From: Coptis chinensis | Lineage: Eukaryota; Streptophyta; Magnoliopsida; Ranunculales; Ranunculaceae | Direction: 5' to 3' | NCBI GenBank assembly: GCA_015680905.1 | Contig: CM027377.1 | Span: 26,436,501 to 26,500,500, forward strand | DNA: 64,000 bases | Part shown: positions 11,346-22,406 of the stretch, piece by piece | How positions within the stretch are numbered: the first letter of the stretch is position 1 | How the letters are laid out: the number at the start of each line of letters is the position of its first letter | Position numbers and translations under genes: made by a program | The notes under the pieces: generated by a model | What the model saw: the letters and a program-made list of their open reading frames with translations, nothing else | What the model was told of the DNA's origin: nothing | Database searches by the model: none

Positions 11346-13200
11346 TATGAAAATAAACCCTTATATTAAAATTTCATTCGGAGTATTACTACTAAAATTC
11401 AAATTCTTGAAATAAAAGTTACATTACAATAAAGACAACAAAAGTAAATAACACAACAACTACTAAACATAAATAACTACCACTATCACTCGTCATCTCT
11501 CTAAACACCTGCTTTGGTGGTGGCTGAGGCCTGGAACTTCAGTGGTGGCTCACGGGCTCCGAGGAAGGTCAGCCGGTGATCGTCTTCGTCGGACTGACGC
11601 TCATGCCTAGCATTTGTGTCCTCGAGGCGAGTCTGTATGAGGTGGGAAGCGTGCTAGCATCTCTACTCTAAGCCCGGCTGGGCTTCCATCTCAGCCCCTC
11701 GCCTGCTCCCATCTCTCATCCTCCCTGCGGGTGCGAGCTCGAAGTTGCGATGAATAGTCGCTGTCGAGTCCGGAGGTCGGCTGAGAGTGTTGAGTGAGCA
11801 GCGATGCCCCTATGAAGCATAGCATGCGCTCGGCATCGGACCAACACCTGCGGAAAGCATCCCGTATCAAAGCGCGTGGCGTCCTCCTCATCCTCCTCCG
11901 GCTCATCCTCATCTACCCCGCTCCTCCCTCCTCCGCCTGTTCCCTATCCTGCGGCAATTTCGGACTTGTTGGACACACTCCCTATAGATGCGGGTTCCGA
12001 TGCGGGGTAATGTAAATCCTCTCGAAGCGGGAGTTGCCTTCATCTTTGACATGATCTTAGTGATAAGCCGCGGGGAAGAGGTGCTTGACGACCGTCGAAC
12101 CTCGATCATGTTCGGCAAAAACTCGGGATCTGAAATCGTACTTCGCTCCGGGTATCCATGGGGCGTGGGCGGTGGACCCGATATCGCGACCTTGTCCTTG
12201 CCTAGGACATTCCGGCCAATCCACGGGCGGCAGTTGGTTGGTTGAGAGAGAAGCTTTGGCGCACCTGATATGAAAATAAACCCTTATATTAAAATTTCAT
12301 TCGAATTATTACTACAAAATTCAAATTGAAATAAAAAGTTACATTCAATAAAGACAACAAAAGTAAATAACACAACAACTACTAAACATAAATAACTACC
12401 ACTATCCTCCTCATCCTCTCACCTAAACACCTGCGCCTTGGCTTGGGTGAGGAGCCTGGAACTTCAGTGGTGGCTCACGGGGCTCCCGAAGGTCCGCCCA
12501 GATCGATCGCCGTAAACGGCGGCTCATACTAGCATTTTGTGTCCTCAGGCGTATGCGTATGAGGTGGGAAGCGTGCTAGCATCTACTCTAAGCCCGCTAT
12601 TCGGGCTTCCATCTCAGCCCGCGCTGCTCCCATCTCTCATCCTCCCCTGCAGGTGCGGATCTCGAAGTTGTGGTGAATGGTGGCTGTCGGTCAGGAGGTC
12701 TGCGAGAGAGTGTTGAGTGAGCGCGATGCCCCTATGTAGCATAGTCATGCGCTCGGCATCAGACCAACACCTGCGGAAGGCATCCGTATCCAAAGCAGGT
12801 GCCATCCTCCTCATCCTCCTCAGACTTCATCCTCATCACCCTCTCCTCCTCCTCGGCTGTTCCCCCCCATCCTCGGGCAATTCCGGACTTGTTGGACACA
12901 CTCCTATAGACAGCGCGGGTTCCGTAGGGGGTAATGTAAATCCTCTCGAGGCGGGAGTTGCCTTCATCTTGACATGATCTTAGTGATAAGCACGGGAAGA
13001 GGTGCCAACGGCGACCGTCGAACCTCGATCATGTTAAACCAAAAACTCCGGGATACGAAATGCTTACTTTCGCTGGGTATCCATAGGGCGATGGAAGCGG
13101 GTCGGACCGATGTCAGCGACCTTGTCCTTGCCTAGGACATTCCGACCAATCAATTTGGGGCGTAGCCGGTTGGTTGGTCCTCGAGAAGCTTTGGCGCACA
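11346..13200. repeat. 0.92-kb tandem duplication inside element 1
   Basis: Copy A (about 11346-12266) and copy B (about 12269-13200) are direct repeats with period near 923. Both start TATGAAAATAAACCC, share AACACAACAACTACTAAAC and ATGCTCGGCATC-like internal blocks, and end AGAAGCTTTGGCGCAC. Differences are mainly small indels. Element 2 has a single copy of the corresponding region (about 43800-44760). The junction sequence (GCGCACC TGATATGAAAA) shows little homology. Confidence 0.85.
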
Positions 13201-13540
13201 ATGGGAGTTTGGATTGTAGCTCCCATTGATGGCGATGCGCCCATCGGCGGCTCAACCCGTCAAACTGGGGATCTGTAAAGCGGCATCAGATTGATTCTGG
13301 CGGAATGCCTAGAATCTCGACCCAACGAACAAAGTAGTCGACTCCCTCCTCTTCTTCACAAAACAAAATCCGACTCCCCTCGACTCCGGGTGTTGTAGAA
13401 CCGTCGACCAAGTCTTCATGGTAGAAGTCTTCGATTGAGTACCGAGACTATTCCAGTCTCTCACTAGCCATTTCGTCACTTAGTAAAAGCGGCGAAATGG
13501 TTGCAGAAAATCTGCTCGGTATAATCTGGCGTTGAGCCAT
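11500..13540 (-). pseudogene. first post-pol ORF of element 1, disrupted by tandem duplication
   Basis: Minus-strand reading from the right gives RDWNSLGTQ, then in a shifted frame FYHEDLVD, then GRIAINGSYNPN, APKLLEDQPTNRLRPKLIGR and VLGKDKVADIGPTRF, then MSKMKATPASRGFTLPR and a C-terminal DAFRRCWSDAERM. The last segments appear twice because of the 0.92-kb duplication. The order 'W..L......F...DLV..FY' followed by a GR.I..N domain resembles the plant transposon-protein domain found after pol in Athila-type elements. Element 2 carries the same ORF at 43900-45166. Frameshifts are frequent. Confidence 0.5.
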
Positions 13541-14020
13541 TTAGAGTTTGATTACGGTTTGGGGTTTTGTAGAGGGTGTGGTAGTGGTGGTTTTACTTGA
13601 CCGACTTGAAGAGCAGTGGAGGTGGTGGAGTGGTGGTGCAGCGGCACCAATTGGTTTGATTTTTCGGTGGTTTTGAGTTTTAAATTGGTGGAGTTTGTTT
13701 TGATTGGTGTTTGCAAACAAAAATGGGGTTTGGATTTGCTTTTTGGCGTGGGTTTTTAGTTTCTTTTTTATTTTTGCTTTTCTAGGTTTGGAGGTTGTTA
13801 ATGGCGGTGGAAGATGAAGAACGCGATGAACTGTAGCTGAAAAGGTAAGAATCTCCGTTTCTCCATGGGCGGTTGAAGTTGGGCCCAAGCCAAAATCAAA
13901 ATTTTCGATTTTTTTTTGATTTTTTTTTGAATTTTGAATCAAAATTCCGCCGTTACCGGTCCGATATTTCGAATGAGATATGGAAATGATCAGGAGAGAA
14001 TTTCCTATCCAATGATCCAT
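13541..14020 (-). CDS. uninterrupted 159-codon frame upstream of post-pol ORF 1, low complexity
   Basis: Starts MDHWIGNSLLIISISHSKYR and is rich in K, T, P and H (KPRKAKIKKKLKTHAKKQIQ; SSSRSSKTTTTTPSTKPQ). It lies between the pol-deletion scar and the first post-pol ORF, in the same orientation. It may be leader of the post-pol ORF or non-coding sequence that is open by chance. The equivalent stretch of element 2 (about 45159-45600) gives only a shorter P/N/K-rich frame, which weakens the case for selection. Confidence 0.25.
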   Translation of the reverse strand: MDHWIGNSLLIISISHSKYRTGNGGILIQNSKKNQKKIENFDFGLGPTSTAHGETEILTFSATVHRVLHLPPPLTTSKPRKAKIKKKLKTHAKKQIQTPFLFANTNQNKLHQFKTQNHRKIKPIGAAAPPLHHLHCSSSRSSKTTTTTPSTKPQTVIKL

Positions 14021-15110
14021 AAAACACTCTATTCCGACTTAGGATGACATATGAGATAGTGGAAAACGCCTCGAAGTGCGTGCATGGCGTAAGTTATGCG
14101 AGCGAATGAACTCTAAATTAATAGATCATGTCAATCGAATCGTAATACAATAAAACGGCCTAAGCAACTCTAGTGGGACATAAAACATTTAGTGCGGAAA
14201 CACGAACACCCCACCCCAAACTATGTTTATTTTAGCGTTGGGTCTTTTAAAAGTCGATTCGAGACTTCCTAGATTACTATGTTTATTTTATTTTTTTTAT
14301 TTTTTATTTTAGTTTTAGAAGGAAAAACAATAAGCAATAAAGACATAATTCACACCATGAAACATGACTCAAAATCCGAGAAAACATGCAAGAGTGGAAA
14401 GCGTGAATTATGTGAGCGAGTGGACTTAGGATCCGGTACTTACAGCCACACACTCCATAGGGAGGGCCCGGTTACCTTAATGGTGCACTCACCAATATAT
14501 TGGAATGAAAATGCACCAACACAGAAATTTGAGTGGTTTATAGTGGATACTCGAGACTTTATCTAAAACATATGTATGAACATGAAGTTGATCATATATC
14601 AACAACCGAAATAGTTGTGGATCATTCCATAAATAAATATTGAGCAAACATATCCAAATACAATGAAACACCAAGATTTCCTACTGACTTCGGCCCTAGT
14701 GGAATCCAAACGAAGTTGGGTAACCTTATTGGTAACCTATCATGCACCTTCTTTTCATTTTTGAATGAGTGGGTGTTCTAGTAAATAAGTGTGGAAAAGT
14801 GAATGGTTGTGGAGAATATGGTAGATATGGATAAGTTCTAGAAAGGCGGCTTTGTACCTGATGAGGATTTGGTTTTAAAAACTTCATTCATTGTGTGTGT
14901 AGGGGCCGTCTCAATTCTGAAAATGAAGGTGTCAAATAGTTTGTCATACAAGTATCATTTCTTGCTAGGAGGATTTAAAAAAAATTATAGAAGCGAGAGA
15001 AGAAACAACAGATCGAGTGCAAACTTCGGGGTTCCTTTGAAAGGGTGGAAGGGGAATCGAGGTGGATGTTGTGCTAGTTAGTTCTTGATAGGGTGAATTG
15101 TCACCTACCT
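14021..15110 (-). other. pol-deletion region of element 1
   Basis: At 14420-14500 the sequence matches element 2 around 46010-46080 (shared GGATCCG.TACTTACAGCCAC and AGGGCCCGGTTAC), i.e. just after integrase. By 15160 it matches element 2 around 49260, i.e. just after protease. So about 3.1 kb of RT-RNase H-integrase sequence in element 2 is replaced by about 0.5-0.6 kb of unrelated sequence (about 14560-15110), in which I see no gene. Confidence 0.7.
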
Positions 15111-15158
15111 CGAAGAAACTCATCAAATTCCTCATCTAGATTGGTCATATCCACATTA

Positions 15159-15990
15159 CTATGGTAGTCCCTCTACATCTTTGAGAAAGTCATCTATCCG
15201 GTCCTCATCGATAACATGTGTATCGACTAGTGTAGGAATGAAAATGTTGGAGTCGACTTTCCAAAAGGAAAGAATTTTGGGCATATGACTATCGGGGAGC
15301 GTGTTGTTGAAATAATCTCGAAAGCAAAGCTCGATCATGCTAACCTCTCCATCCATGAGCGAATCGGAGATAGCTAGCGTCCTTGTTTAAAAACATTGAC
15401 TTCAATAGCAAGATGGCCAAAAGACATGGACATTGAACCATCCGCACGTGATTAATGAGCGCATTGGCCATTTGCCGGAAAGGGCATACTAAAATGATGG
15501 AATGAGAGTCGTTATTTGTACTACATGTCGAGGACTACAAAATCAACCCGGATAGTAGAAATCCTGAACTTTTACCAACACATTTTTCGACTACACCCTT
15601 AGGATACTTAATAGGCCGTCGGCTAATTACAGCGTCATTTTAGTGGGTTGCATCTTGTCTAGACCTATTTGTCATACAAATAAAATGGGAGTAAGTTAAC
15701 ACTAGCGGGTCTAATATAGCGATTCGTCGTATAGGAATCTCTAAGGTGCATTATGCAAGATGGGGCGACGGGGTCCTTGTACTTAACAATTCCATTATGT
15801 TCGGATAAGGTTGGGAATTGTTACATTAAAAGGCGTCTTTTGGTATATTTGTCTTACGCCTAGTAGTACCTGATTCCTTAAGAAACTTAGCATGATGTGG
15901 TAGCTTTTTAATAGCGAGAGGAAGGGAAGGTTTATAGTTAGATTCTTGAAAACATCCCTAATCTCCTCGTAATTTGTATCTCTAGTTAAC
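15159..15990 (-). pseudogene. Athila-like protease and flanking linkers, inactive
   Basis: The right part (15992-15795) reads NYEEIRDVFKNLTINLPFLS, matching the gag-protease spacer of element 3 at 24080-24140. The active-site region near 15690-15715 should read LDTGASVNLLP or LDLGAS, but an indel changes it to LDP followed by out-of-frame ASVNLLP. The left part (15356-15159) reads MDGEVSMIELCFRDYFNNT, the linker between protease and RT. Retropepsin would cut the gag-pol polyprotein; the lost DTG motif and frameshifts make this copy inactive as written. Confidence 0.65.
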
Positions 15991-15999
15991 ATGGCTAAT

Positions 16000-17800
16000 T
16001 TTTGTGGAAGCGGTGGTTTTACGTCGATATTTTAGCAATGGTATCACCTGGATGTTTAACCGTGGCTTTTTGTTTCTTAAGTTGTGTTGTGGGACCTCTA
16101 CAGTGGTAGGCTCTTGGTTTCTATTTGGTATCTAGTAATATAGCGGGTGTAGGGGACTCTTGGTGGGGGTAACTATAGGCATAGTTACCTTGTTATCAAC
16201 CACTTCTGCCAGCGGAGAGTGGTGATTGCATTTATCTCACCTACATTTTCATATTCATTACTAGTATTATCAGATTTACCTCAAAGGCTGTGTTTGTTGT
16301 TTTAGGATTAGGTATTGCGTTACACTGGAAACACACCTTTGGTTTTGGGCTTTATCTTGAGCCAATTTGTTGGGTTAAATTAGTTACAGTTGTAGAAGCT
16401 ATTGGTTGGATTGAGCCATGGTTTGGAAAAGTTTTTGGCTCACTTGTATAAAGGTGTCAAGGCGATCGGTTGTGTGGGTGTAGTGGTCACGGGTTGTATT
16501 CTTGGAACTATTTCCGTGAATTATTTATTGGTGGATTTTGATAGTTATTATTTCCAGGAGCGATACCTCTATTAGCATTATAATTATTATAATTACCTTG
16601 ACCTTGTGCTTGACCTTGTCGAGGTTGCACTTGGTTGTTATAATTATTAAAATTACCACGACCTGTCCTTATGCGTAGTGGAGCTTGGTTAAAAGCTCTG
16701 CGTTAGCTTCTTATATTGATGATTGTACCCTTGAGGTGTGGCGTTTTGGTTATTTCTCCAACGAAATTGGGATTTTGTCTCCAAGGGGCGTTAGGTTCAC
16801 TATTAATGGAACAAGCTTTTTCATAGGCTATAGGACGATGGGATTAGGGATGCTCGGGACTCAATGGAAACTACATGGATTTGAATTTACATTCATAAGG
16901 GGATTGGCTTTTGTTGTATGAAATGGCATCTACCTTTTTTTGTGAGGGATTCAATTAGAGTTTTAAGCTCGGGATCGATTTAACCTCAAAACATCTTGGT
17001 AGCCTTAAGCGTGGAAGAAGAACTAGCGGGCCGGGGAGTAATCGTCACTACCCCAATTATTATTAAACTTAGTTTGGTCCTCTAAAAATTTATAAGCCTC
17101 AGGGGCTCCTTTGTTTAAGAAACTACCCCGTTCATTATGTCAAAGGACTTCTTTATGGTGATATTGAAGTCCTTTGAAAAAACCGCGAACTAGCGTGTCT
17201 TTCGCTAAGTTATGATGTGGACACTCTATAAGCAGATCGGTGAAGCGATTCAAGCCTCTGAAAATGTTTCATGAGGATTTTTGTCGAAAAGAAATGAATC
17301 TTAGAAAGCATCTCATCCGTCTTTGGGGGTGGGTAAAATGTTCCATAAGCGGTGAACAAGTTTAGCCCACGAGTCCGAGAATTAAGCGCTTGGCAGTTAA
17401 CCAAGCCTTTATCGGTAAGGTGAAAGGGAATACCACTTAATTTAATTTGTTAGAACCCGGCCCGTGGGATGGTGGAATGTTGTTAGGACTTGTTCAATCC
17501 CTACGCATGTCTTTGGTAAGGTTTTTCATGGTCTAAACCATGAAAAGCGGATAAATAAATTAAAATATTTGGAGGGATTACGAAATCCCATTTGGGTTTG
17601 CTAGAACGATGCAAGATTTGGGGCTATCGAAAACAGAGACTTTGTAGAAGTCGAGAGAGAGGAGTCTCTCTTTTCTTCCCATTATTATATCGGTGGTGTG
17701 TGTGGAATAGTAGCTAGAGGTGTAGTGTGTGGTATACTAGATAGACTTGATTGTTGATGTTGTTGTGTATTTACGTTGGTGTGTTTTGTACAACCGGACC
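16000..17800 (-). pseudogene. Athila-like gag, frameshifted
   Basis: Key fragments on the minus strand are GTFYPPPKTDEMLSKIHFFS (about 17350-17280), FHRSAYR-like sequence (about 17230), FFKGLQ.HHK (about 17170) and, near the C-terminus, NAPWRQNPNF (about 16780) with an Asn/Gln-rich NYNNYN stretch (about 16570-16660). These are the retrotransposon gag domain (W..F....P...EA...F..LL..CPHH pattern) and the Asn-rich tail of Athila gag. The gene is related to 50560-51800 in element 2. It is the only replication gene of this element with substantial length left. Confidence 0.7.
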
Positions 17801-18383
17801 TTAATCTCATGCAAGACTAAGTCGAGGCTTAACTACACATGCAACACTCCAAACAATTCGATATACTAGTATAAACCTCTAACGAGGAGAGAGGTGTGGA
17901 AGAAAGGAATACGATGCGTCCTTGCCCGCTTATGAATAAGCGTCTTGTTTCTGGCGTGTTCGGTGTATATAAGAAGATTAGAACACTGAAAAACTTGACA
18001 ACTTCGAAGTTGAAACAGGCTGTGGAAATCACTGTATTTTTCGAGGAGAAGAGCTGGCCTTCGGTCTTAAGCGCTCAAAGGCAAAGTCGAGCTCGATATT
18101 AAGATGGCGCTGGTCGCTACCTTTGAAGCGTGGATCAAGGCAAAAGTCGAGCTCGATGAAGAAGATAATTGGCGCTCTCTTTGAAGATGCTATTCAAGGC
18201 AAAGTCGAGCTCGAGAAGATAGCGGTGGCGCTTTCTTTGAAGAAAGCGCTTCGATCGCGTTTTCTGGCGAATTTTTCCAAAACTGAAGCGGCAACCACGG
18301 TATGAATCAAACAAGGGTGGGTGGGTGAAATGGGACTTAAAATTACTAATTCTATTATGAAAACAATGATAAAGTGCAACTAA

Positions 18384-18399
18384 GATGGCATGCGCCATT
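18384..18399 (-). other. primer-binding site of element 1
   Basis: On the minus strand, two bases after the 5' LTR end (CTTATCA), the sequence reads TGGCGCATGCCATC. It fits TGGCGCCGCTGCC-type PBS (complementary to a plant tRNA-Asp 3' end in Athila elements) with two bases missing at the GC core. Element 3 keeps TGGCGCCGCTGC at 20453. Confidence 0.75.
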
Positions 18400-19756
18400 T
18401 GATAAGCGTAAAATGAGCAGTCTACCCTCTGAAATGAGCGATGAATTCAAAGCGTAAGTAAACTAAACTTATTACCGATGCTATCTTGTTTATCAAAGAA
18501 TTTATTCTACTCTCAACCAATTGAGATATGGGGAGTAGATAGAGTTCGTTTCCACTCCCTAGTGCTCTAGCATGGATGTTTTCTAATCTAACTAGTGTTT
18601 TTAAGTCTATGAGAGTTTTACGAAGGGAATTATACTACGATGCAACTACCCACAAGATCAACTAGTGGGTTATCAGAATACTACGGGAATGCTCACGTTG
18701 ATTCTATGATAAGGAGTTAGAGGGGATTGATTCCACCATAACTCAACAATCCACTAACGAATTAATGTCGTTAATCGAATTGAACTGAGCTGCGAGACAA
18801 TTGGTTATTCTAATCCCTAATTATACATGGCATTTCTACCAATTATAACTAGCATGTGAACAATTAAAACCCATTCTCATGGTGAACTAATCATTTCTAG
18901 AGTGGAATAGAAAATACGGCGATTCTACGATAATCGGAATCAAGCTTTCATCAAGGCTTCACAACCCCTCTAATGGAGGTTTAGCCTTGAATCATTCATA
19001 ATCATTTCCATTTATATTAAAAACTAAACATAATATAAAGCATTGAAATTTATTTAATTAAACAATAATGAAATTTAATTTAATGACTAAATTGAACTAA
19101 GGACATGAATTGAAATTAGATCTAGAATTGGAATTGACAAAATCGAAATGGATAAAAGAATACTACTTTATTGATCTAATCAAATGAAGAACAAGATTCA
19201 AAGGTTTAATCTAATAAAGGGATTTGAAACTAATTAAAGAAAAACAATTAAATCTAGATCTAGAAGCTATTTTAATGGCTACTTTCTATTCTAAGCTATG
19301 AACCCTAATTCTCTACTAATTAATCTACCATTATCTATCTACCATTAACAAAGACTTAAGCTTTTGTTCTTATACATTCAGATCAAAATTCGTGCATGGG
19401 CTTGGAGCCGGGGTTTGGGCGGAGAATGGGCCCCCAAACCAATTCTTCGATCCAAAAGGCCTCTTCAGCTGCAGTTGACTTCAGAACTTTTTCGTCACTT
19501 CTGCTCCTCTGATTGGGTCAAGGCTTGGACCATTGCAAAGCTCTTTCCGAGCGGTCGTTTTGACATAAAAGGTATGCCCAATTCGAGTGCGAGGTCAAAG
19601 ATCGACTTCGGAAGTTCTGGCGACTTTTGCTCCTTTATCTCGCTAAAGTGGTACATTTACATAATGGACTTTAAAGCACGAGAAATGCATAAAAAGCAGC
19701 GTGTCAGTGTTAACTCTTGCCCAGTATTCACATGGTGGTCTAGGTATGATTATTAA
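18400..19756 (-). repeat. LTR (5') of element 1, outer end truncated
   Basis: Matches the left LTR from TGATAAGCG onward. The final roughly 33 bases of the left LTR (7800-7832, GGGGTTAAAAC to TTATCA) are missing here, and homology passes straight into the LTR of element 3. In transcriptional sense the lost part is the extreme 5' end of U3. The divergence from the left LTR is mostly 1-6 base indels. Confidence 0.85.
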
Positions 19757-20450
19757 TGGTTGTTTATATTTTTTTTTCTTCTCTCTCTCTCTCTCTCTTT
19801 CTCTCTTTTGTGTTTTTCTTAGTTCATAAATCCTTGTCCCAAGGATCATGAGCTAACTTCCTTTGGGGAGTTAGTCTAACTCATGTGAGGGTAAACCAAT
19901 TGTTGGTTTGGTAGGTTTAGGAAGAACAACTAACTTTACATCCTACCCCAAAATGGTAGTTGGTGTAGAGAGTTGAGTTAGAAATCAAGCAATGAGCTTA
20001 GAGATAAGTCATTGTTTGTTTTCATTCTTGCTAGCATGTATGAGCTCTTTAGTGAGCCATGCATGCTAGGGATCAAATCTATTTTTCCGTTAGGGACTTG
20101 TCTATGAGTCTAGGAAGAATCAAAACCTATTTCAAATCAACACTAATGATAGTTTCACATGAGAGGATTAACTCTCCATTTCTCTTTCAAATTTCCATTT
20201 CGGGTATTAAGTGCATGTTTTCATTTTAATGTTTTTATTAATAGGAAGGAAAAATCTAGCATTAATAATTACTCCTTACTCTTTAGTTCCCTTATTGTAA
20301 ATTCCAATTTGTAGTTGTTCTAAGCTTTAGTTTAGTTCGAATCTTTATTCCAACTCTACTAAACGAAGATCGTGGAGTAGGAACCTTGATTGCTTTTTCA
20401 CCAATTTAGAGAGTTCAAAACTCTAAGTTGTGTTCTCCAAGCATATATCA
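19757..20450 (+). repeat. 5' LTR of element 3 (3' half only)
   Basis: Matches 36482-37185: the CT-rich microsatellite (19780-19806), GTTCATAAATCCTTGTCCCA, GGTAAACCAATTGTTGG, and the end TCCAAGCATATATCA. The first half of the LTR, present at 35735-36481, is missing. The PBS follows after two bases. Confidence 0.9.
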
Positions 20451-20452
20451 AA

Positions 20453-20470
20453 TGGCGCCGCTGCTGTTCT
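20453..20470 (+). other. primer-binding site of element 3
   Basis: TGGCGCCGCTGCTG begins two bases after the LTR end. It agrees with the TGGCGCCG core used by Athila elements (tRNA-Asp type). Confidence 0.85.
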
Positions 20471-21848
20471 AAAGTCATAGAACGTGTGCTAAAGATCGGA
20501 AGTTGCATCAAGGGGGAACCCCCATTCTCTTCATTCCTTTCATTTTCGTTCGTTTATGTTTTTTTTGGTATTTTTTTCGTATTTTTGCCTCGCGATTAAC
20601 CTGTAAGCCAAAAAAAAATTCGTTCTACTTTCAAGTACCAAAAGTTAGGACTGGGAGAGATAACTACAGACGATTATAAGACTTCTGAGAAAATTGGAAA
20701 GTATTCTGAAATACTGGACACGCCGCTGGCTATAGAGTCGCTAAGGCGCTGAGTGGGACCAACGGCCCGCTGGTTAATTTATTCAGTTTTTGCCCCCGCT
20801 CAACCAAGAGATCTCCGATCTACCTTGATCCATTTCCGTGGGCCTAAATATCTGATCCTCAGACTGAAAATATTCGATAATCCTTTGGGATTAATCGCGT
20901 CTAAATTTAATTGAAACTTTTGTTTCAAAGGCAAAACGGAAGCTCTGAAGTTCCAATTTTCAGTATTATTGTAATTTTTTTTTATTATTATTATTATGTT
21001 TTTCTGCATGTATGCCATGTATATAGTATTAGGAAAAATTTATGGATTATTATTTAAGCTTTAGCCTCGAATTATGCATGAATCAAGTTTGTATACCGGT
21101 AAATATCTATATAAGATTACTCGGACATGAATTGCATATGAATGTATATTTACATATTAATGGTAATCAGATTGCATGGGTATATGTCTTTCTAATGATA
21201 AATGTTTCTTGTTACATGTTTGATATTTCTCACGATATCGCATTACACGGCCTTGTCTAATAAGACAATTTTGTCAAGAAAGAGGAGAACATTCCAACGA
21301 GGGTTAAAACTGAGTTGGGTAAGTTGTTTCTAAACCCTACCGGGGTAAAGCCGCTTCTATAGGACATTCGCAATCTCAATGAGTATTGTCGAAATCGATT
21401 TATTATGCAATACAAGAGTCGATTTTAGTTTAGGTATAATACTTTGCATGTTTAGTTTTGTCATCTCTCGCGATATGTATAATCAGATTGTGATGCTAAT
21501 GTATTTAGATATGTATGAGTGATTCAAATTACCATTCATCGTTGATATACATTTACTTAATATCGATTTACAATTTAGCGTACATATAACGTGACATTGA
21601 TGTATATTTATTTGCATCGCATGGAAATATTTATCGATGACACAAGCTTGCCTATTCAGATAGCTATACGTATGAGTAGAGTACCTTTACATGCTAATCA
21701 AGACCTAATATTGTATGAGTAGATCGTATTTGTATGTTTGTATTTTAACCCTTGCATAAATCTTTAAAAAAAAAAAAATTAAAAATTAAAAATTAAAAAT
21801 TAAAAATTAAAATTAAAAATTAAAAAATTAAAAAATTAAAAAATTAAA

Positions 21849-21887
<39 letters not shown>

Positions 21888-22406
21888 AAAAATTAAAAAT
21901 TAAAAATTAAAAATTAAAAATTAAAAATTAAAAATTAAATTAAATTAAATTAAATTAAAATTAATTTAATACCACCTTTGCATAAATTTTAATTACATAA
22001 ATCTTAATCAAATTCCAATGGTGTCTAGGAAACTTGAAAGATTGAGGTTACTTAATTAGAACCGTGCTTGCACGGAAATCCTCCCTCATATCTATCTTCT
22101 GACCTGGCTGTTGGTTTATGCACACGTATTTCTAGCTTCACTGCTACGTTAGCAGCAGCTTAGGCATATGTTGTTCAACCCTAATGCTTAAGATAATAAT
22201 AAAATTCGAAGTCCCTCATAATTCCTTCCGTAAGTTAGATCTAATTTTATGCTTGCATGAGATTAAGGTCCGGTTCCACTAAAGAAATTGAACATACCTA
22301 TCGCCGAAAAAATACGATAAGCAATTGCGTAAGTTCTCAAATAAAAAATTGTTCTTCTTTTACTAATTACCTTCATCACAATCCTTCGTCGCCTTCAACG
22401 GTCATT
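20471..22406 (+). other. 5' leader of element 3 with AT-rich minisatellite
   Basis: No coding signal. A run of AAAAATT units fills about 21766-21970 (about 29 units plus a poly-A core of about 30 bases). Long leaders with simple repeats are common in large plant gypsy elements. Confidence 0.6.
21766..21970. repeat. (AAAAATT)n minisatellite
   Basis: Units TTAAAAA repeat with small length changes on both sides of a pure A run at about 21855-21885, and end in TTAAATTAAATTAAA units. It has the look of a slippage-generated array. Confidence 0.9.

Larger units (their letters stand above)
6434..19756 (-). mobile_element. Athila-like Ty3/gypsy element 1, pol-deleted
   Basis: A minus-strand element of 13.3 kb. 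The 3' LTR is on the left (6434-7832) and the 5' LTR on the right (18400-19756). The PBS is next to the right LTR and the PPT next to the left LTR. From right to left it carries gag, a protease remnant, the protease-RT linker, then directly post-pol ORFs. RT, RNase H and integrase are absent, whereas the sister element at 39027-53644 has all three in the corresponding place. Left flank is ATTAT. The right flank cannot be tested for a target-site duplication because the right LTR is cut short and joins another LTR. Confidence 0.85.

Noticed and set aside
19780-19806. CT-rich microsatellite as a promoter element
   Set aside because: It lies within the LTR and is also at 36498-36545; simple repeat only.
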